Numbered from the stretch's first letter, positions 9,418 through 18,281 are shown. The stretch: DNA of 49,490 nucleotides from a bacterium (GCA_029552985.1 JAKPDB010000118.1:1-49490), one strand, 5' to 3'. Program-made: numbers and translations. The notes: a model not told the origin generated them from the sequence alone.

Positions 9418-10532
9418 CCAAAAATAGGTTTCTTCGTTTGATTGATGAAGGTTTTGTATATCAGGCAGACCCAGGTACAGACCATGCGGTAGCATGCGGA
9501 TCAAGGTGTGTTGTGTTTGATAATGGTGAGATTGCTTGCTCTTTTATGATTCAATCGGGTCTTGGAATAAATGATTTCAAGCCGCTTCTTACATATTCAA
9601 AAGATGGCAAATTCTGGCAGAAACCGGTTTTATTGTGGAAAGAATATCTGAATCAATACAGTATTTTTGGCTCTATCAGCAAAAGTCCTGACGGAAAATT
9701 ATTTTTTTATGGGACGCGTACAAAAATTGATAGTCGTGGCGAAAGTTTCTGGTGCCAGGCAACCCAGGGATTAAAAGAAAATGAACTTGTTTACGCGATT
9801 TCTGAGGACAATGGAAGGAATTGGTCTAACCTGTTTGTGATACCAAAGCCCTTTCGTTGTGCTGCTGAAGCACCTGGTGCAATGTGTATAACAAGAAAGG
9901 GACTATGGCATGCCTGCTTCAGTCCCTATAATACATTTGACCCTGGCCTTATTGTACAGCGAAATCAAGTTGTGCTTTTAACCAGTAAAGACCATGGGAA
10001 GTCATGGCAATCCACTTCAATGATGAAATTTCCTGAATCTTATGCTACTTCTGCTGAAGCATGGGTCATTGAACTTGCTGACGGAAAGTTACTTGGCACC
10101 TGCTGGAAATTAAATCAAAAGGATGGGACAGATTTTCCGAATGCCTATGCTATTTCCTGCGATGACGGAAGAACATGGAAAACAGGTTGTACCGGAATTA
10201 TGGGACAATCTACAGCACTTACGCCACTTGATGACGGAAGAGCTTTTTTTATTTACAATCAGAGAAAAGTCGAACCATATGGAGTAAGATTGGCAGTGGT
10301 AAGACCAGGGGAAACCAGTTTTGACGTATTATGTGATGAGCCAGTGTACATCGCTGGAAAACCTGCAATGAAAAATTCAGCAACAGGGCATTCTGACTGG
10401 ACTCTATTCAGTTTTGGAGAACCTCATGCTGTTGTGCTTGGCGATAGAACAATCCTTGTTGTTTTATGGTGTATTGAACCACAGCAGGCAGGTATCAGAT
10501 ATCTGAGGTTTGAAGCCAGCAAATTATTATAG
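9414..10532 (+). CDS. BNR/Asp-box repeat protein, sialidase-like
   Basis: A 372-aa protein starting with GTG in a four-base GTGA overlap with the preceding stop codon. It carries four Asp-box-type motifs: SKDGKFW near 62, SEDNGRNW at 130-137, SKDHGKSW at 191-198 and SCDDGRTW at 248-255. These are characteristic of six-bladed beta-propeller sialidases and related proteins. It has no signal peptide, so it would act inside the cell unless exported with its neighbour. True sialidase activity requires an arginine triad, a nucleophilic tyrosine and acidic residues that I cannot place with certainty. Similar proteins occur in PVC-type genomes with unknown function. The stop codon directly abuts the stop codon of the convergent DUF5715-like gene. 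Confidence 0.8.
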   Translation: MTKNRFLRLIDEGFVYQADPGTDHAVACGSRCVVFDNGEIACSFMIQSGLGINDFKPLLTYSKDGKFWQKPVLLWKEYLNQYSIFGSISKSPDGKLFFYGTRTKIDSRGESFWCQATQGLKENELVYAISEDNGRNWSNLFVIPKPFRCAAEAPGAMCITRKGLWHACFSPYNTFDPGLIVQRNQVVLLTSKDHGKSWQSTSMMKFPESYATSAEAWVIELADGKLLGTCWKLNQKDGTDFPNAYAISCDDGRTWKTGCTGIMGQSTALTPLDDGRAFFIYNQRKVEPYGVRLAVVRPGETSFDVLCDEPVYIAGKPAMKNSATGHSDWTLFSFGEPHAVVLGDRTILVVLWCIEPQQAGIRYLRFEASKLL

Positions 10533-11336
10533 TCAAAATTTTGTAGCAATCGTCACATGAAACACTGGTTGCCGTCTTTCATAAATCACATAACAGAAAC
10601 CTTCTTTTTGTAAATCCAGTAATGTCTTTGCCAGTATTGTTTTCAGGCATTGCCCATATGTAATTGCAAGGTCATCAAATTCCTTTTTCTTGAATTCTTG
10701 ATTTTCTTTGTATCTATTGAGGCAGGCAAATGTAAATTGATGGTCTGCTGTGTACTCAAATTCCGTAAAAAGAATGTCAACAGTAGTACCAAACTGATGA
10801 CTTGATATGTTTTTCGTTGCATTTCTATTTTTTCTCACAAGTGCTTCCTGTGCTTTTTGAGTCCTTAACACTGAACTGATTGTAAAACGATACAAAGGAA
10901 GATTTTGTTTTTTCAAATTTTCCTGGAATCTTTCACCAATGATTTTAAGCAATTTCAGGGTATCAGGCGTGACATAGGCAACAGAATCCTTTAATTCCTT
11001 TATTCTCCAGTACCTGCTTTCTTTCAGTGGTACAAGTTTTCCTTCTTTTGCTGCCTGATACACTGATTCATCATCAATCAGTCCAGGGACCCCAAGTTTT
11101 TGAGCAATCTCAACATGGTAATCATTTACCATTACTCTTAAATTTTTTATTTCGCTGGCATTAAGAAAAAAAAGAATTTCATCAAAGTTTTTCTTGTAGA
11201 ACTGGTATTTTGTGGCTTCTTTCTTCAGTTTAGAGACAGGTAATGAAATTCTGTAATATGTGAAGATACAAAGAAAAGATATCATCGAAATCAGTACCAC
11301 CACCACACCAAGGACAATGATTCTTTGTTTTGTCAT
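10533..11336 (-). CDS. DUF5715-like, VanY/M15-type peptidase-fold protein, membrane anchored
   Basis: A 267-aa protein with one N-terminal membrane segment (IIVLGVVVVLISMISFLCIF), so the rest is probably periplasmic. The C-terminal half resembles M15 zinc D,D-carboxypeptidases. TISSVLRTQKAQ places R158 as in that family. SSHQFGTTVDI supplies H180 and D187 (H-x6-D), and FHVTI supplies H260, which together would make the metal site. DUF5715 proteins share this arrangement. A role in trimming peptidoglycan stem peptides is inferred, not shown. It diverges from the HD-GYP sensor gene across a 114-bp gap, and there is no gap to the convergent BNR gene. Confidence 0.7.
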   Translation of the reverse strand: MTKQRIIVLGVVVVLISMISFLCIFTYYRISLPVSKLKKEATKYQFYKKNFDEILFFLNASEIKNLRVMVNDYHVEIAQKLGVPGLIDDESVYQAAKEGKLVPLKESRYWRIKELKDSVAYVTPDTLKLLKIIGERFQENLKKQNLPLYRFTISSVLRTQKAQEALVRKNRNATKNISSHQFGTTVDILFTEFEYTADHQFTFACLNRYKENQEFKKKEFDDLAITYGQCLKTILAKTLLDLQKEGFCYVIYERRQPVFHVTIATKF

Positions 11337-11402
11337 ATATTGCCTTTTTACGAAAATTTACTGAAATTCTACACAAAAAATAAGAAATTCGCAAAACTTC
11401 TA

Positions 11403-11431
11403 TTGATTTTTTTCCATTAAAAGGGTATTAT
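11403..11431 (+). promoter_or_regulatory. Putative sigma-70 promoter for the PAS/GAF/HD-GYP gene
   Basis: TTGATT (11403-11408), a 17-bp spacer and TATTAT (11426-11431) lie 19 bp upstream of the start codon. A G-rich ribosome binding site (GGGGGG, 11442-11447) follows. Confidence 0.6.
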
Positions 11432-11450
11432 TTTTTTACACGGGGGGATA

Positions 11451-14400
11451 ATGAAAAAACAGAGTAAAAAAAATTCAAATGCAATATCCAGTAAGTCCTC
11501 GATTTTCGAAAAAATCAGAAAAGAATACCTGATTGAAGAAAAAATTCTCAAATCACTCGATGATCCAAAGGTTTATTTTGACTTTGTTGATACGATGCTT
11601 ATTGTTCTGGGAAAGGACCAGTCAGTCCTGAAAATTAACAAAAAGGGATGCAAGATACTTGGCTATTCGGAAAAAGAAATTATTGGCAAAAAATATTTTG
11701 ATACCTTTATTCCTGAAAGATTTAGAAAAGAGATGAAGGAATTTTTCAATGAACTTGTTTCAGGAAAAAAGATATTGAGAAGATACTTTGAAAATCCTGT
11801 ATTGACAAGAACCGGAGAAAGATTGATTGCCTGGCGCAATGCAGTGTTGAAAGACCGCAAAGGCCAAATCATTGGGACAATCAGTGAAGGAAGGGATATC
11901 ACAGAAGAAAGAAAAAAGGAACAGGACCTTATTGGAAAAGAAAAAAGGGCAAGAGCACTTTTTGAAACAGCGCCGGCAGGATACATTTGTTGCGATATGT
12001 CAGGAAAAGTCTGTGATATAAACAAAATGTTTGTTGATATGACAGGTTTTCAGAAACAAGAGTTAATTGGCAAATCTTTCAAAACTTTGATACCACAACA
12101 TGAAAGAAAATCGTTCAATCATATGCTTGAAACACTTGATAATATAGGTCATACTGGTATTGCGGAATTCAAACTGAACAGAAAAGATGGGACAGCTTTT
12201 GATGTTTATTGCACAGCAAGGATTTCAGATTCTATCATGATTCAGATGCTGGTTTATGACATCAGCCATCGCAGAAAGCTGGATTTATTTCAAAAAGTAT
12301 TGTCCCTGGCCAATAGTGTATTGAATCAGGCAACAGATATTTCAGATATTGTGTCTTCTATTCCTTTGATTCTAAAAAAGAATTTTTATTTTCAGGATTG
12401 TTTTCTCATTCTGAAAGACGCGAAAAAACCAAAACCTGAAAGTCAGATTGTCAGAAAAATTTTAGATAGTAAAAAAACCACAAGTGTCATCGTAAAAACA
12501 AAAAGGGATGGAAAAGAATTATTCGCAGCAGTCGTACCGATAAGGGTTTCACAAGGTTCTACAGGTGCCATTGTTTGTCTGGACAAAAGAAAATCCGTGT
12601 TTTCTTCTGATGTGATGCAATTTCTGGAAAATTTTGCAAAATCAGTTGCAATAGCCATTGATAGATATCAGTCATACAAACTGTTGCGGGATACTATTGC
12701 AAATCAGAATGCATTTCTTAATGCAACAGATGACATGAGTTTTATTAAAGATGCAGAATTTAAATATGTTCATCTGAACAGGGCGTATGCGAAATTTTTC
12801 AAAAAATCAGTCAGTGAAATTCTTGGTAAAACCGACTTTGAATTGATGGAATACAGTGCAGCAAAACGATGTCGACAGACAGACCAGCAGGCAATAAAAG
12901 AAGGGAAACTGGTAATCAATGAAGAAGTTGTTGGTGGTAGAACATATGAAACAAGGAAATTTCCTGTAAAACTTCAATCAGGACAAACAGGCGTTGGCGC
13001 TTTTATCAGAGACATCACTGAAACGAAACAGGCAAGACAGAAGATCGAAAATCTTACCTGGATGTATTCAATGCTTTATCAGGTTAATCAGGCAATTGTA
13101 AGGGCAAGAAATTCCAATGATTTATTTAAGAAAATCTGTGAAATTGTCTGTAGTGAAGGAAACTTTGTTCTTGCCTGGATCGGTATTGCAGATTATGAAA
13201 AAAACATTGTTATTCCTGTTGCAGGGTCAAGACAAAAAGGAAGCTATTACAAGAATATCAAAATTTCTCTTGATCCGCTTGCTCCAGAAGGTAAAGGACC
13301 AACTGCGCGGGCAATACAAACAGGAAGAGTTTGCATATGCAATAATATCCTTGAAGATGAAAGAATGAAAGCGTGGTGGCAAAAAGCAAAACAATATGGA
13401 TTTTGTTCTTCTGCTGCTGTGCCTGTAAAAGTTAATAGAAAAATTATTGGTACATTGAATATTTATTCAGACCAGCCATATTTTTTTAACCAGGATATTA
13501 AAAAACTCTTGCTTGAAGTATCTTCTGACATTGGGCTTTGTATTGAAAAGTTGAATGCTGAAGAGATACGAAAAAAGGCAGAAGACAAACTTCGTGAAAA
13601 CGAATTGCATCTTCGAACAATTTTTGATTATTCACCATATCCTACTTTAGAAATAGATTGTTCTCAGTTAAAAACAAAACTTAGAAAGATACATCCGCAG
13701 GAGATTGAAAAATATTTTGCTGAAAATCCTGAAATTTTTGATTCTTTAAAAAAATCCATCAAGATTTTAAACAGCAACAGGCAGATTTTTGAGTTCTTTA
13801 ATACCACAGACATTGAAAAAATATCAGAAATACTGCCAGCAGTTATTGTTGAACCAAAAATTATCAAATGTTTGTTTTCTGAGGGTAAGTGCGAACAACT
13901 TCAAACAAAGATTGATATTGGCGGAAACATTGAGAAGGAATGTCTTGTCAATGCCATAATTTTACCAGATCATGAAAAAGATTGGTCAAGATTGCTTGTT
14001 TGCCTGATTGATATCACAGAACGGGTGTATATGGAGCAAAATCTCAGGGCAACTCTCAGCAGATTTCGGGGGTTTTTTGATACAGTAGCAACCGGAATGG
14101 GTATTCTTGATCTTGAAGGTAGACCCATTGCATTGAACAAACGTATTTGTGAAATTCTTGGATACGAGCATGAGGAATTAATGAAAATGAAACTTACTGA
14201 TGTTGTGCCGCCCGAAGACAGAAAATCTGTTGAACAATTATATGAGAAACTGGCAAAAGGGGAAATTACAGGTTATGAAATAAGAGAAAGAAGGTATGTT
14301 AGAAAGGATGGCTCCATTGTATGGGCGTATGTTTCTGTGGGGTTGATTTTCGACGATATTTTGAAAAAACATTGTGTTACAGCAGTTGTTGTTGACATAA

Positions 14401-15563
14401 CACAGCAGAAGCAATACCTCCAGCAGCTCGAAAGAATTCAATGTCTTTTGAAAGTGTATGCAGAGTGCAATGAAATTGTCGCAAAAACACAACAGGAAGA
14501 AAGAGAAATGCTTGTTTCAGTCTGCAAAGAACTGACAAAAGCAAATCTTGGTTTTTCTTTTATTGTCTTAAAAGATCACTGTGATTTTGATGTTGTTATG
14601 TGTTCAGAAGATAATCTGGATTTTTTATCAGAACTGAAAAGATTATTCATTGCAGAGCAAAAAGGTTGTCCATCAATTGATGCACTGCTTGAAAATAGAT
14701 ATATTGTTATCCACGATATAATGAGCGCTGATTATTCAGATGCCTGGAAAAAACTGGTATCTCAACATGGTTTCCGTTCTGTTGCAGCATTTTCAATTGT
14801 TTTTGAAGGTACTGCCATAGGTTGCCTGAGTATATATTCACCAGATAAAAACATATTCAAAGGAGAAAATGAACTTTCTATAATCCACGCCATTGCTGAG
14901 AATATTGGATATGGAATCACAATGGTACGGGCGAGAAAAGAAAGAGAATTAGCAACAATCGGTCTTCAGCAGAGTTATGAGCGGCTTCAAAAAACAATAG
15001 AAGGCATTTCGCTGGCGATAGCAAAAATCGTTGAAGCAAGAGACCCTTACACAGCAGGTCATCAAAACCGTGTTGCACAGTTGTCTGTGGCAATAGCAAG
15101 AGAAATGGGACTTCCAGAAAACATTATTCAGGGAATAGGAATCTCTGCAATTTTGCACGATATTGGAAAAATTAGTGTGCCAGTGGAAATTCTTGTGAAA
15201 ATAGGAAAACTTACAGAAGATGAATTTAATATTATCAAACTTCATTCTGGAATAGGTTATGAAATTTTAAGACAGATTCCTTTTCCATGGGATGTTGCAA
15301 AAATTGTATTACAGCACCACGAAAGATTGAATGGTTCTGGTTATCCGGATGGAATAGTAGAAAAAGACATTTTGCAGGAGGCAAAAATTATTGCTGTTGC
15401 TGATGTGGTCGAAACAATGTCTTACGACAGACCTTACAGACCTGCCCTGGGCATTGACGCAGCTCTTGCAGAAATAAAAAATAAAAGTGGTATTCTTTTT
15501 GATCCGCAGGTTGTTGATACCTGTATTAAATTGTTTAAGGAAAAAGGATTTTCCTTTCAATAA
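11451..15563 (+). CDS. Multi-domain PAS/GAF sensor with C-terminal HD-GYP phosphodiesterase domain
   Basis: A 1370-aa protein. Domain order by eye: PAS at about 42-155 (ending ISEGRDITEERKK), PAS at 165-275, GAF at 285-405, PAS at 408-525 (ending FIRDITETKQ), GAF at 535-700, a divergent PAS at 715-865, PAS at 870-985 (ending VVDITQQKQ), GAF at 990-1165, and HD-GYP from about 1184. The HD-GYP motifs are intact: AGHQNRVA, HDIGK (H1236, D1237), HHERLNGSGYPDG (H1289, H1290) and ADVVETMSYDRPYRP. That supports active hydrolysis of cyclic di-GMP. No transmembrane segment is evident, so the sensing appears cytoplasmic. The start has a strong G-rich binding site. Two small genes follow 12 nt downstream with strong binding sites and are probably co-transcribed. 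Confidence 0.9.
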   Translation: MKKQSKKNSNAISSKSSIFEKIRKEYLIEEKILKSLDDPKVYFDFVDTMLIVLGKDQSVLKINKKGCKILGYSEKEIIGKKYFDTFIPERFRKEMKEFFNELVSGKKILRRYFENPVLTRTGERLIAWRNAVLKDRKGQIIGTISEGRDITEERKKEQDLIGKEKRARALFETAPAGYICCDMSGKVCDINKMFVDMTGFQKQELIGKSFKTLIPQHERKSFNHMLETLDNIGHTGIAEFKLNRKDGTAFDVYCTARISDSIMIQMLVYDISHRRKLDLFQKVLSLANSVLNQATDISDIVSSIPLILKKNFYFQDCFLILKDAKKPKPESQIVRKILDSKKTTSVIVKTKRDGKELFAAVVPIRVSQGSTGAIVCLDKRKSVFSSDVMQFLENFAKSVAIAIDRYQSYKLLRDTIANQNAFLNATDDMSFIKDAEFKYVHLNRAYAKFFKKSVSEILGKTDFELMEYSAAKRCRQTDQQAIKEGKLVINEEVVGGRTYETRKFPVKLQSGQTGVGAFIRDITETKQARQKIENLTWMYSMLYQVNQAIVRARNSNDLFKKICEIVCSEGNFVLAWIGIADYEKNIVIPVAGSRQKGSYYKNIKISLDPLAPEGKGPTARAIQTGRVCICNNILEDERMKAWWQKAKQYGFCSSAAVPVKVNRKIIGTLNIYSDQPYFFNQDIKKLLLEVSSDIGLCIEKLNAEEIRKKAEDKLRENELHLRTIFDYSPYPTLEIDCSQLKTKLRKIHPQEIEKYFAENPEIFDSLKKSIKILNSNRQIFEFFNTTDIEKISEILPAVIVEPKIIKCLFSEGKCEQLQTKIDIGGNIEKECLVNAIILPDHEKDWSRLLVCLIDITERVYMEQNLRATLSRFRGFFDTVATGMGILDLEGRPIALNKRICEILGYEHEELMKMKLTDVVPPEDRKSVEQLYEKLAKGEITGYEIRERRYVRKDGSIVWAYVSVGLIFDDILKKHCVTAVVVDITQQKQYLQQLERIQCLLKVYAECNEIVAKTQQEEREMLVSVCKELTKANLGFSFIVLKDHCDFDVVMCSEDNLDFLSELKRLFIAEQKGCPSIDALLENRYIVIHDIMSADYSDAWKKLVSQHGFRSVAAFSIVFEGTAIGCLSIYSPDKNIFKGENELSIIHAIAENIGYGITMVRARKERELATIGLQQSYERLQKTIEGISLAIAKIVEARDPYTAGHQNRVAQLSVAIAREMGLPENIIQGIGISAILHDIGKISVPVEILVKIGKLTEDEFNIIKLHSGIGYEILRQIPFPWDVAKIVLQHHERLNGSGYPDGIVEKDILQEAKIIAVADVVETMSYDRPYRPALGIDAALAEIKNKSGILFDPQVVDTCIKLFKEKGFSFQ

Positions 15564-15575
15564 GAGGAGGTGAAC

Positions 15576-15788
15576 ATGTTTTTTAGAAAAAAGGCAAAGT
15601 TCAAGCCAGGAGATATTGTTTATCATCGTAATACTTTTGAAAAAGGAAAAATTTTGAGGCAGGATGCACTTGACCCTAAAAAATGGGTGGTTGAGTGGAG
15701 CACGAGCGTGAAAACTCACCTGGAAGAAGAACTGATGTCTCACGATGAATTTGTATCTTCTGAAATTGATAAAAAAACTAAAATTTAG
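15576..15788 (+). CDS. Small basic protein, 70 aa, possible SH3-like fold
   Basis: The ATG at 15576 is preceded by a strong AGGAGG (15565-15570). An earlier in-frame GTG falls inside that site and is rejected. The N-terminus is FFRKKAKFKPGDIVYHRN. The phrases KPGDIVYHRN, GKILRQ and KKWVVEWS suggest a short beta-barrel of the SH3/KOW kind, as in small proteins that begin with a GDIV segment. I do not recognise a named family. It sits 12 nt after the HD-GYP gene and 20 nt before another small gene, so it is likely part of the same transcript. Confidence 0.7.
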   Translation: MFFRKKAKFKPGDIVYHRNTFEKGKILRQDALDPKKWVVEWSTSVKTHLEEELMSHDEFVSSEIDKKTKI

Positions 15789-15808
15789 TCGCTTTACGGA
15801 GGATGACA

Positions 15809-15967
15809 ATGAGTAATCTGGTCAGGTTTCTGTATCAACTTGCAAGGACTATGAATGATATTGAAAAGTTTTCAAGTGGAGACCCGAAAAAAATCACCAG
15901 AAGAATAAAGAACAAAATTATTGGAAGGAAAATAGGAAGCAAAATATATCGCTGGCCTAAAATATAA
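15809..15967 (+). CDS. Very small basic protein, 52 aa
   Basis: An ATG at 15809 follows a well-spaced CGGAGG (15797-15802). The 52 codons start MSNLVRFLYQLARTMNDIEK, continue through FSSGDPKKITRRIKNKIIGR and end in RWPKI. An alternative ATG at 15803 directly touches the binding site and is less likely. The pattern of a hydrophobic amphipathic helix, an SGDPKKI turn, then a lysine/arginine-rich tail resembles short conserved hypothetical proteins found in many bacteria, some near phage-like genes. I cannot give a function. The TAA lies 5 nt before the stop codon of the convergent aldolase gene. Confidence 0.65.
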   Translation: MSNLVRFLYQLARTMNDIEKFSSGDPKKITRRIKNKIIGRKIGSKIYRWPKI

Positions 15968-15972
15968 GGGTA

Positions 15973-16980
15973 TTATTCTTTTTCAGCCAGGGAATCAAAA
16001 AACTCCACAATATCTTTCCAGTTTTCTCCAGCCATAAATTTCATTGCTGCCCGGGGGTGCTGGTTTAATAGACCAGTAAGCATATAAGGAATATCAAATC
16101 CCCATCGCAGTTGAGAACGTAATGGTTCAATCCAGTCTCTGATACATTTTAGTATCGGACGCAGGTGAAACTTTGGATTGTGCAGGAAACCGAGAAGTAA
16201 TTCAGTTTGACAATTGCCAGCGCCCCTGCCAAGGCCTGCCATGCTTGCATCAAGCCAGCTTGCGCCAAGAATAAGTGCTTCAATGGTATTGGCATAAGCA
16301 AGTTGTTGATTGTTATGGGTGTGAATTCCTACCTCTTTTCCTGTTGACTTAGCGTATTTTAGATATTTTTTTGTCAGGTCTCTTATTTGTTCACTGTATA
16401 AAGCACCGAAACTATCAACAAGATAAATGACTCTTACTTCTGATTTTGCAATGACTTCCAGGGCTTCGTTCAATTCTCTATCCTGCACAGTGGAAATTGC
16501 CATCAGGTTTAATGTTGTTTCATATCCTTTGTCATGAGCGTCTTTTATCATATCGAGAGCTGTAGGAATTTGATGAATATAGGTTGCGACGCGCACCATG
16601 TCAATTACGCTGTCTTTTTTGGGAAGAATATCCTGGTGGTAATCTGTTCTTTCAGCGTCAGCCATCACAGAAAGTTTCAAGGGTGTATCATTATCGCCAA
16701 CAATTTTTCTTACGTCTTCCTCATCGCAGAACTTCCACGGACCGAATTCTGTAGGTGCAAAGATTTTTTTCGATGCTTTATAGCCAAGTTCCATATAGTC
16801 AATTCCTGCTTCCACGCATGCTGTGTACACTGCCTTTACGAATTCATTGTCAAATTTATGGTCATTCATTAATCCACCATCGCGAATAGTACAATCAAGA
16901 ACCTTGATGTCAGGTCTGTATGTGACCCAGTCACCCTGTTTTGTAATTCTCGCCGGATTTACTTTCTGTTGCTTTGCCAT
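15973..16980 (-). CDS. HMG-CoA-lyase-type (DRE-TIM) aldolase
   Basis: A 335-aa TIM-barrel metal-dependent aldolase of the HMGL-like superfamily, which includes 4-hydroxy-2-oxovalerate aldolase, isopropylmalate synthase and HMG-CoA lyase. LDCTIRDGG near residues 28-36 supplies the catalytic arginine and a metal-binding aspartate, IHTHNNQQLAYAN supplies the H-x-H metal ligands, and MAGLGRGAGNCQTELL is the conserved glycine-rich end. The start at 16980 is chosen because GGAGGAG lies just upstream on the minus strand and the protein then begins MAKQQKV. Substrate is unknown. Family members called only aldolase catalytic domain proteins occur in surface-sugar and secondary-metabolite clusters. Nothing nearby defines the pathway. 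Confidence 0.8.
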   Translation of the reverse strand: MAKQQKVNPARITKQGDWVTYRPDIKVLDCTIRDGGLMNDHKFDNEFVKAVYTACVEAGIDYMELGYKASKKIFAPTEFGPWKFCDEEDVRKIVGDNDTPLKLSVMADAERTDYHQDILPKKDSVIDMVRVATYIHQIPTALDMIKDAHDKGYETTLNLMAISTVQDRELNEALEVIAKSEVRVIYLVDSFGALYSEQIRDLTKKYLKYAKSTGKEVGIHTHNNQQLAYANTIEALILGASWLDASMAGLGRGAGNCQTELLLGFLHNPKFHLRPILKCIRDWIEPLRSQLRWGFDIPYMLTGLLNQHPRAAMKFMAGENWKDIVEFFDSLAEKE

Positions 16981-17042
16981 GCTTCTCCTCCCTTTTTGGT
17001 TCAATTACTTAACATAAATTATACCACACAGTGGAGTTTTCT

Positions 17043-17168
17043 GTTTTCCTCGCTCCTTGCGGGGAACATTAAGGTGAAAGGTGTCTTTGAGAAACCCCAA
17101 ACTCGAAACTCCAAAAAATTCCTATTCTTCCCCATTTATAAAAGGAAGACGCAAGAGGGATTTTATTA
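17043..17168. repeat. Dispersed intergenic repeat pair (copy 1)
   Basis: Two short blocks recur near 42 kb. Block A (17043-17087) has CCTCGCTCCTTGCGGGG, then ATTAAGGTGAAAGGTGTC. Block B (17129-17168) contains GACGCAAGAGGGATTTTA, which matches 42019-42036 at 17 of 18 bases. The order is A then B here and B then A near 42 kb. Between them is an ACTCGAAACTCCAAAA segment that has a weaker relative at about 17468. They look like short hairpin-forming genome-wide repeats. Confidence 0.6.
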
Positions 17169-17214
17169 AATGCGCCCCCAATTTCCATTTTTTTTGTTTT
17201 CTTATCACAAAATC

Positions 17215-17243
17215 TTTACAATTTTTTCAAATTCGGATAGAAT
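17215..17243 (+). promoter_or_regulatory. Sigma-70 promoter of the tRNA gene
   Basis: TTTACA (17215-17220), a 17-bp spacer and TAGAAT (17238-17243) end 9 bp before the mature tRNA 5' end, so transcription would start almost at the tRNA. Confidence 0.75.
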
Positions 17244-17252
17244 TTATTTCAC

Positions 17253-17324
17253 GGACCCGTAGCTCAAGGGCAGAGCAGCGGACTCATAATCCGTTGGTTG
17301 CTGGTTCGAATCCGGCCGGGTCCA
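17253..17324 (+). tRNA. tRNA with CAU anticodon (elongator Met or Ile2)
   Basis: All four stems fold. Acceptor GGACCCG pairs with CGGGTCC. The D arm is GCTC/GAGC with a 7-nt loop. The anticodon stem GCGGA/TCCGT has one G-U pair and loop CTCATAA. The variable loop is TGGTT. The T arm is GCTGG/CCGGC with loop TTCGAAT, and the discriminator is A. The 3' CCA is not encoded. C4-G69 and C5-G68 in the acceptor are the pairs read by TilS in Ile2 tRNA, so the lysidine-modified isoleucine tRNA is a real alternative to elongator methionine. It is not the initiator, because the three G-C pairs at the base of the anticodon stem are missing. Confidence 0.92.
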
Positions 17325-17849
17325 TAATAAAATTATTTAAGATTCTTACCGTTCTACCAATAATACATTTTTGCAATCAATATTCCCTGTTAGTGGGAAG
17401 ACGAGGTCCCCAAAATTATCTCTTCTTTTCGAGAAAGGGTACAGTAAGATTTCAAAGGAAATTCTGGACTCGACATTCCAAAACTTTGGGAAAATTTTCT
17501 GACTTCAAATTTTTCCAAGAGAAAAGTTTTCCTCGTCCATGAAGGTGGAGAATGAAAGAGAAGGGAAAGGAAGGAGGCGTGATAGATGATCAATCGGTAG
17601 TTTATTTTACAAAGAAGGGACTGATGATAATAAAATTCTTTTTGTTTTCTTGCAAATTTTTTTGGAATAATCCTACTTGCTCTATCCACACCTGAATTTT
17701 ATTCAGGGAATTTTCCGTTTTTTTCCTTTTTAACATTCTCGTTTTTTATCTGGAATCTTTCTTTGAAACTTCAGAAAACGCTTCCTGTGGAATTATTGCG
17801 ACAACTCTCTGCGATGTCAATATTATGATTAGCGAAATTGTACCGACTA
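17325..17849. other. Gene-free stretch between the tRNA and the PadR promoter
   Basis: About 525 bp without a supportable gene. Short frames here have low-quality composition and no binding sites. A perfect 7-bp stem with a 3-nt loop (CCTGAAT/ATTCAGG, 17691-17707) is present but is not directly followed by a T-run, so it is at most a weak terminator. A loose inverted relation between ACGAGG...TCTCTT near 17401 and AAGAGA...CCTCGT near 17517 is visible but short. Confidence 0.5.
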
Positions 17850-17878
17850 TTGACATTTTGCACGTATGTGAGTATAAT
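17850..17878 (+). promoter_or_regulatory. Perfect-consensus sigma-70 promoter of the PadR/Fe-S island
   Basis: TTGACA (17850-17855), a 17-bp spacer and TATAAT (17873-17878) match the consensus exactly. The spacer contains the short inverted repeat CAC-gtat-GTG, a possible operator. A perfect promoter suggests that a repressor, most simply the PadR protein encoded just downstream, holds it off. Confidence 0.85.
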
Positions 17879-17909
17879 GAATAAGGAAAATTTGAACATA
17901 GGAGAAAAA

Positions 17910-18281
17910 ATGAGATGGAGACACGGCTGTAAATGGATGTCATTCGGTTCAGGCGATTTACTTGGAGTACTGATTTTGACAGTTATGCTGGAAAAACCGA
18001 CTTATGGATATTCCTTAATGGAAAAACTAAAAAATCTTGGTATTGATATTACATTTTTGCATCATACGGTCGTCTATAGGATTTTAAGGATGATGGAGAT
18101 TTCAGGGCTTGTAATTTCAGCATGGGATACAACTGGAACAGGGCCTGCGAGAAGAGTTTATAGTATTACTGATGCAGGAAGAGAATATTTGAAAAACTGG
18201 TATCACTGGGCAAAAAAGGACTTAAAAATTATGGAAAATATAATAAATGAAATCGAAAAAACACTGAAAGGAGGTGATTAA
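17910..18281 (+). CDS. PadR-family transcriptional regulator
   Basis: A 123-aa winged-helix repressor-type protein. GDLLGVLILTVMLEKPTYGYSL is the typical PadR opening. HHTVVYRILRMMEISGLVIS is the recognition helix region, and GPARRVYSITDAGREYLKNW is the wing and conserved end. The start at 17910 (MRWRHGC) has GGAG 5 nt upstream. A longer in-frame start lies too close to the promoter -10 and is rejected. PadR proteins usually repress their own operon in response to small ligands or metals. It heads a run of co-directional genes with short spacings, so it probably controls the whole Fe-S ATPase set. Confidence 0.88.
   Translation: MRWRHGCKWMSFGSGDLLGVLILTVMLEKPTYGYSLMEKLKNLGIDITFLHHTVVYRILRMMEISGLVISAWDTTGTGPARRVYSITDAGREYLKNWYHWAKKDLKIMENIINEIEKTLKGGD

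Noticed and set aside
17440-17475. A string resembling the RNase P RNA core (AAAGGAAATTCTGGACTC)
   Set aside because: Only this short piece fits. The other conserved RNase P segments are missing from the surrounding 500 bp.
17081-17542. A 153-codon frame crossing the tRNA
   Set aside because: It translates the tRNA itself (a phrase like LVAGSNPAG is the usual sign of this), has no ribosome binding site and covers repeat DNA.
17390-17689. A 99-codon minus-strand frame in the gene-free stretch
   Set aside because: Its composition is not protein-like, no binding site precedes it, and no motif is recognisable.
17691-17707. A terminator hairpin after the tRNA
   Set aside because: The stem is perfect but only 7 bp long, and it is not directly followed by a T-run; it also lies more than 360 bp from the tRNA.
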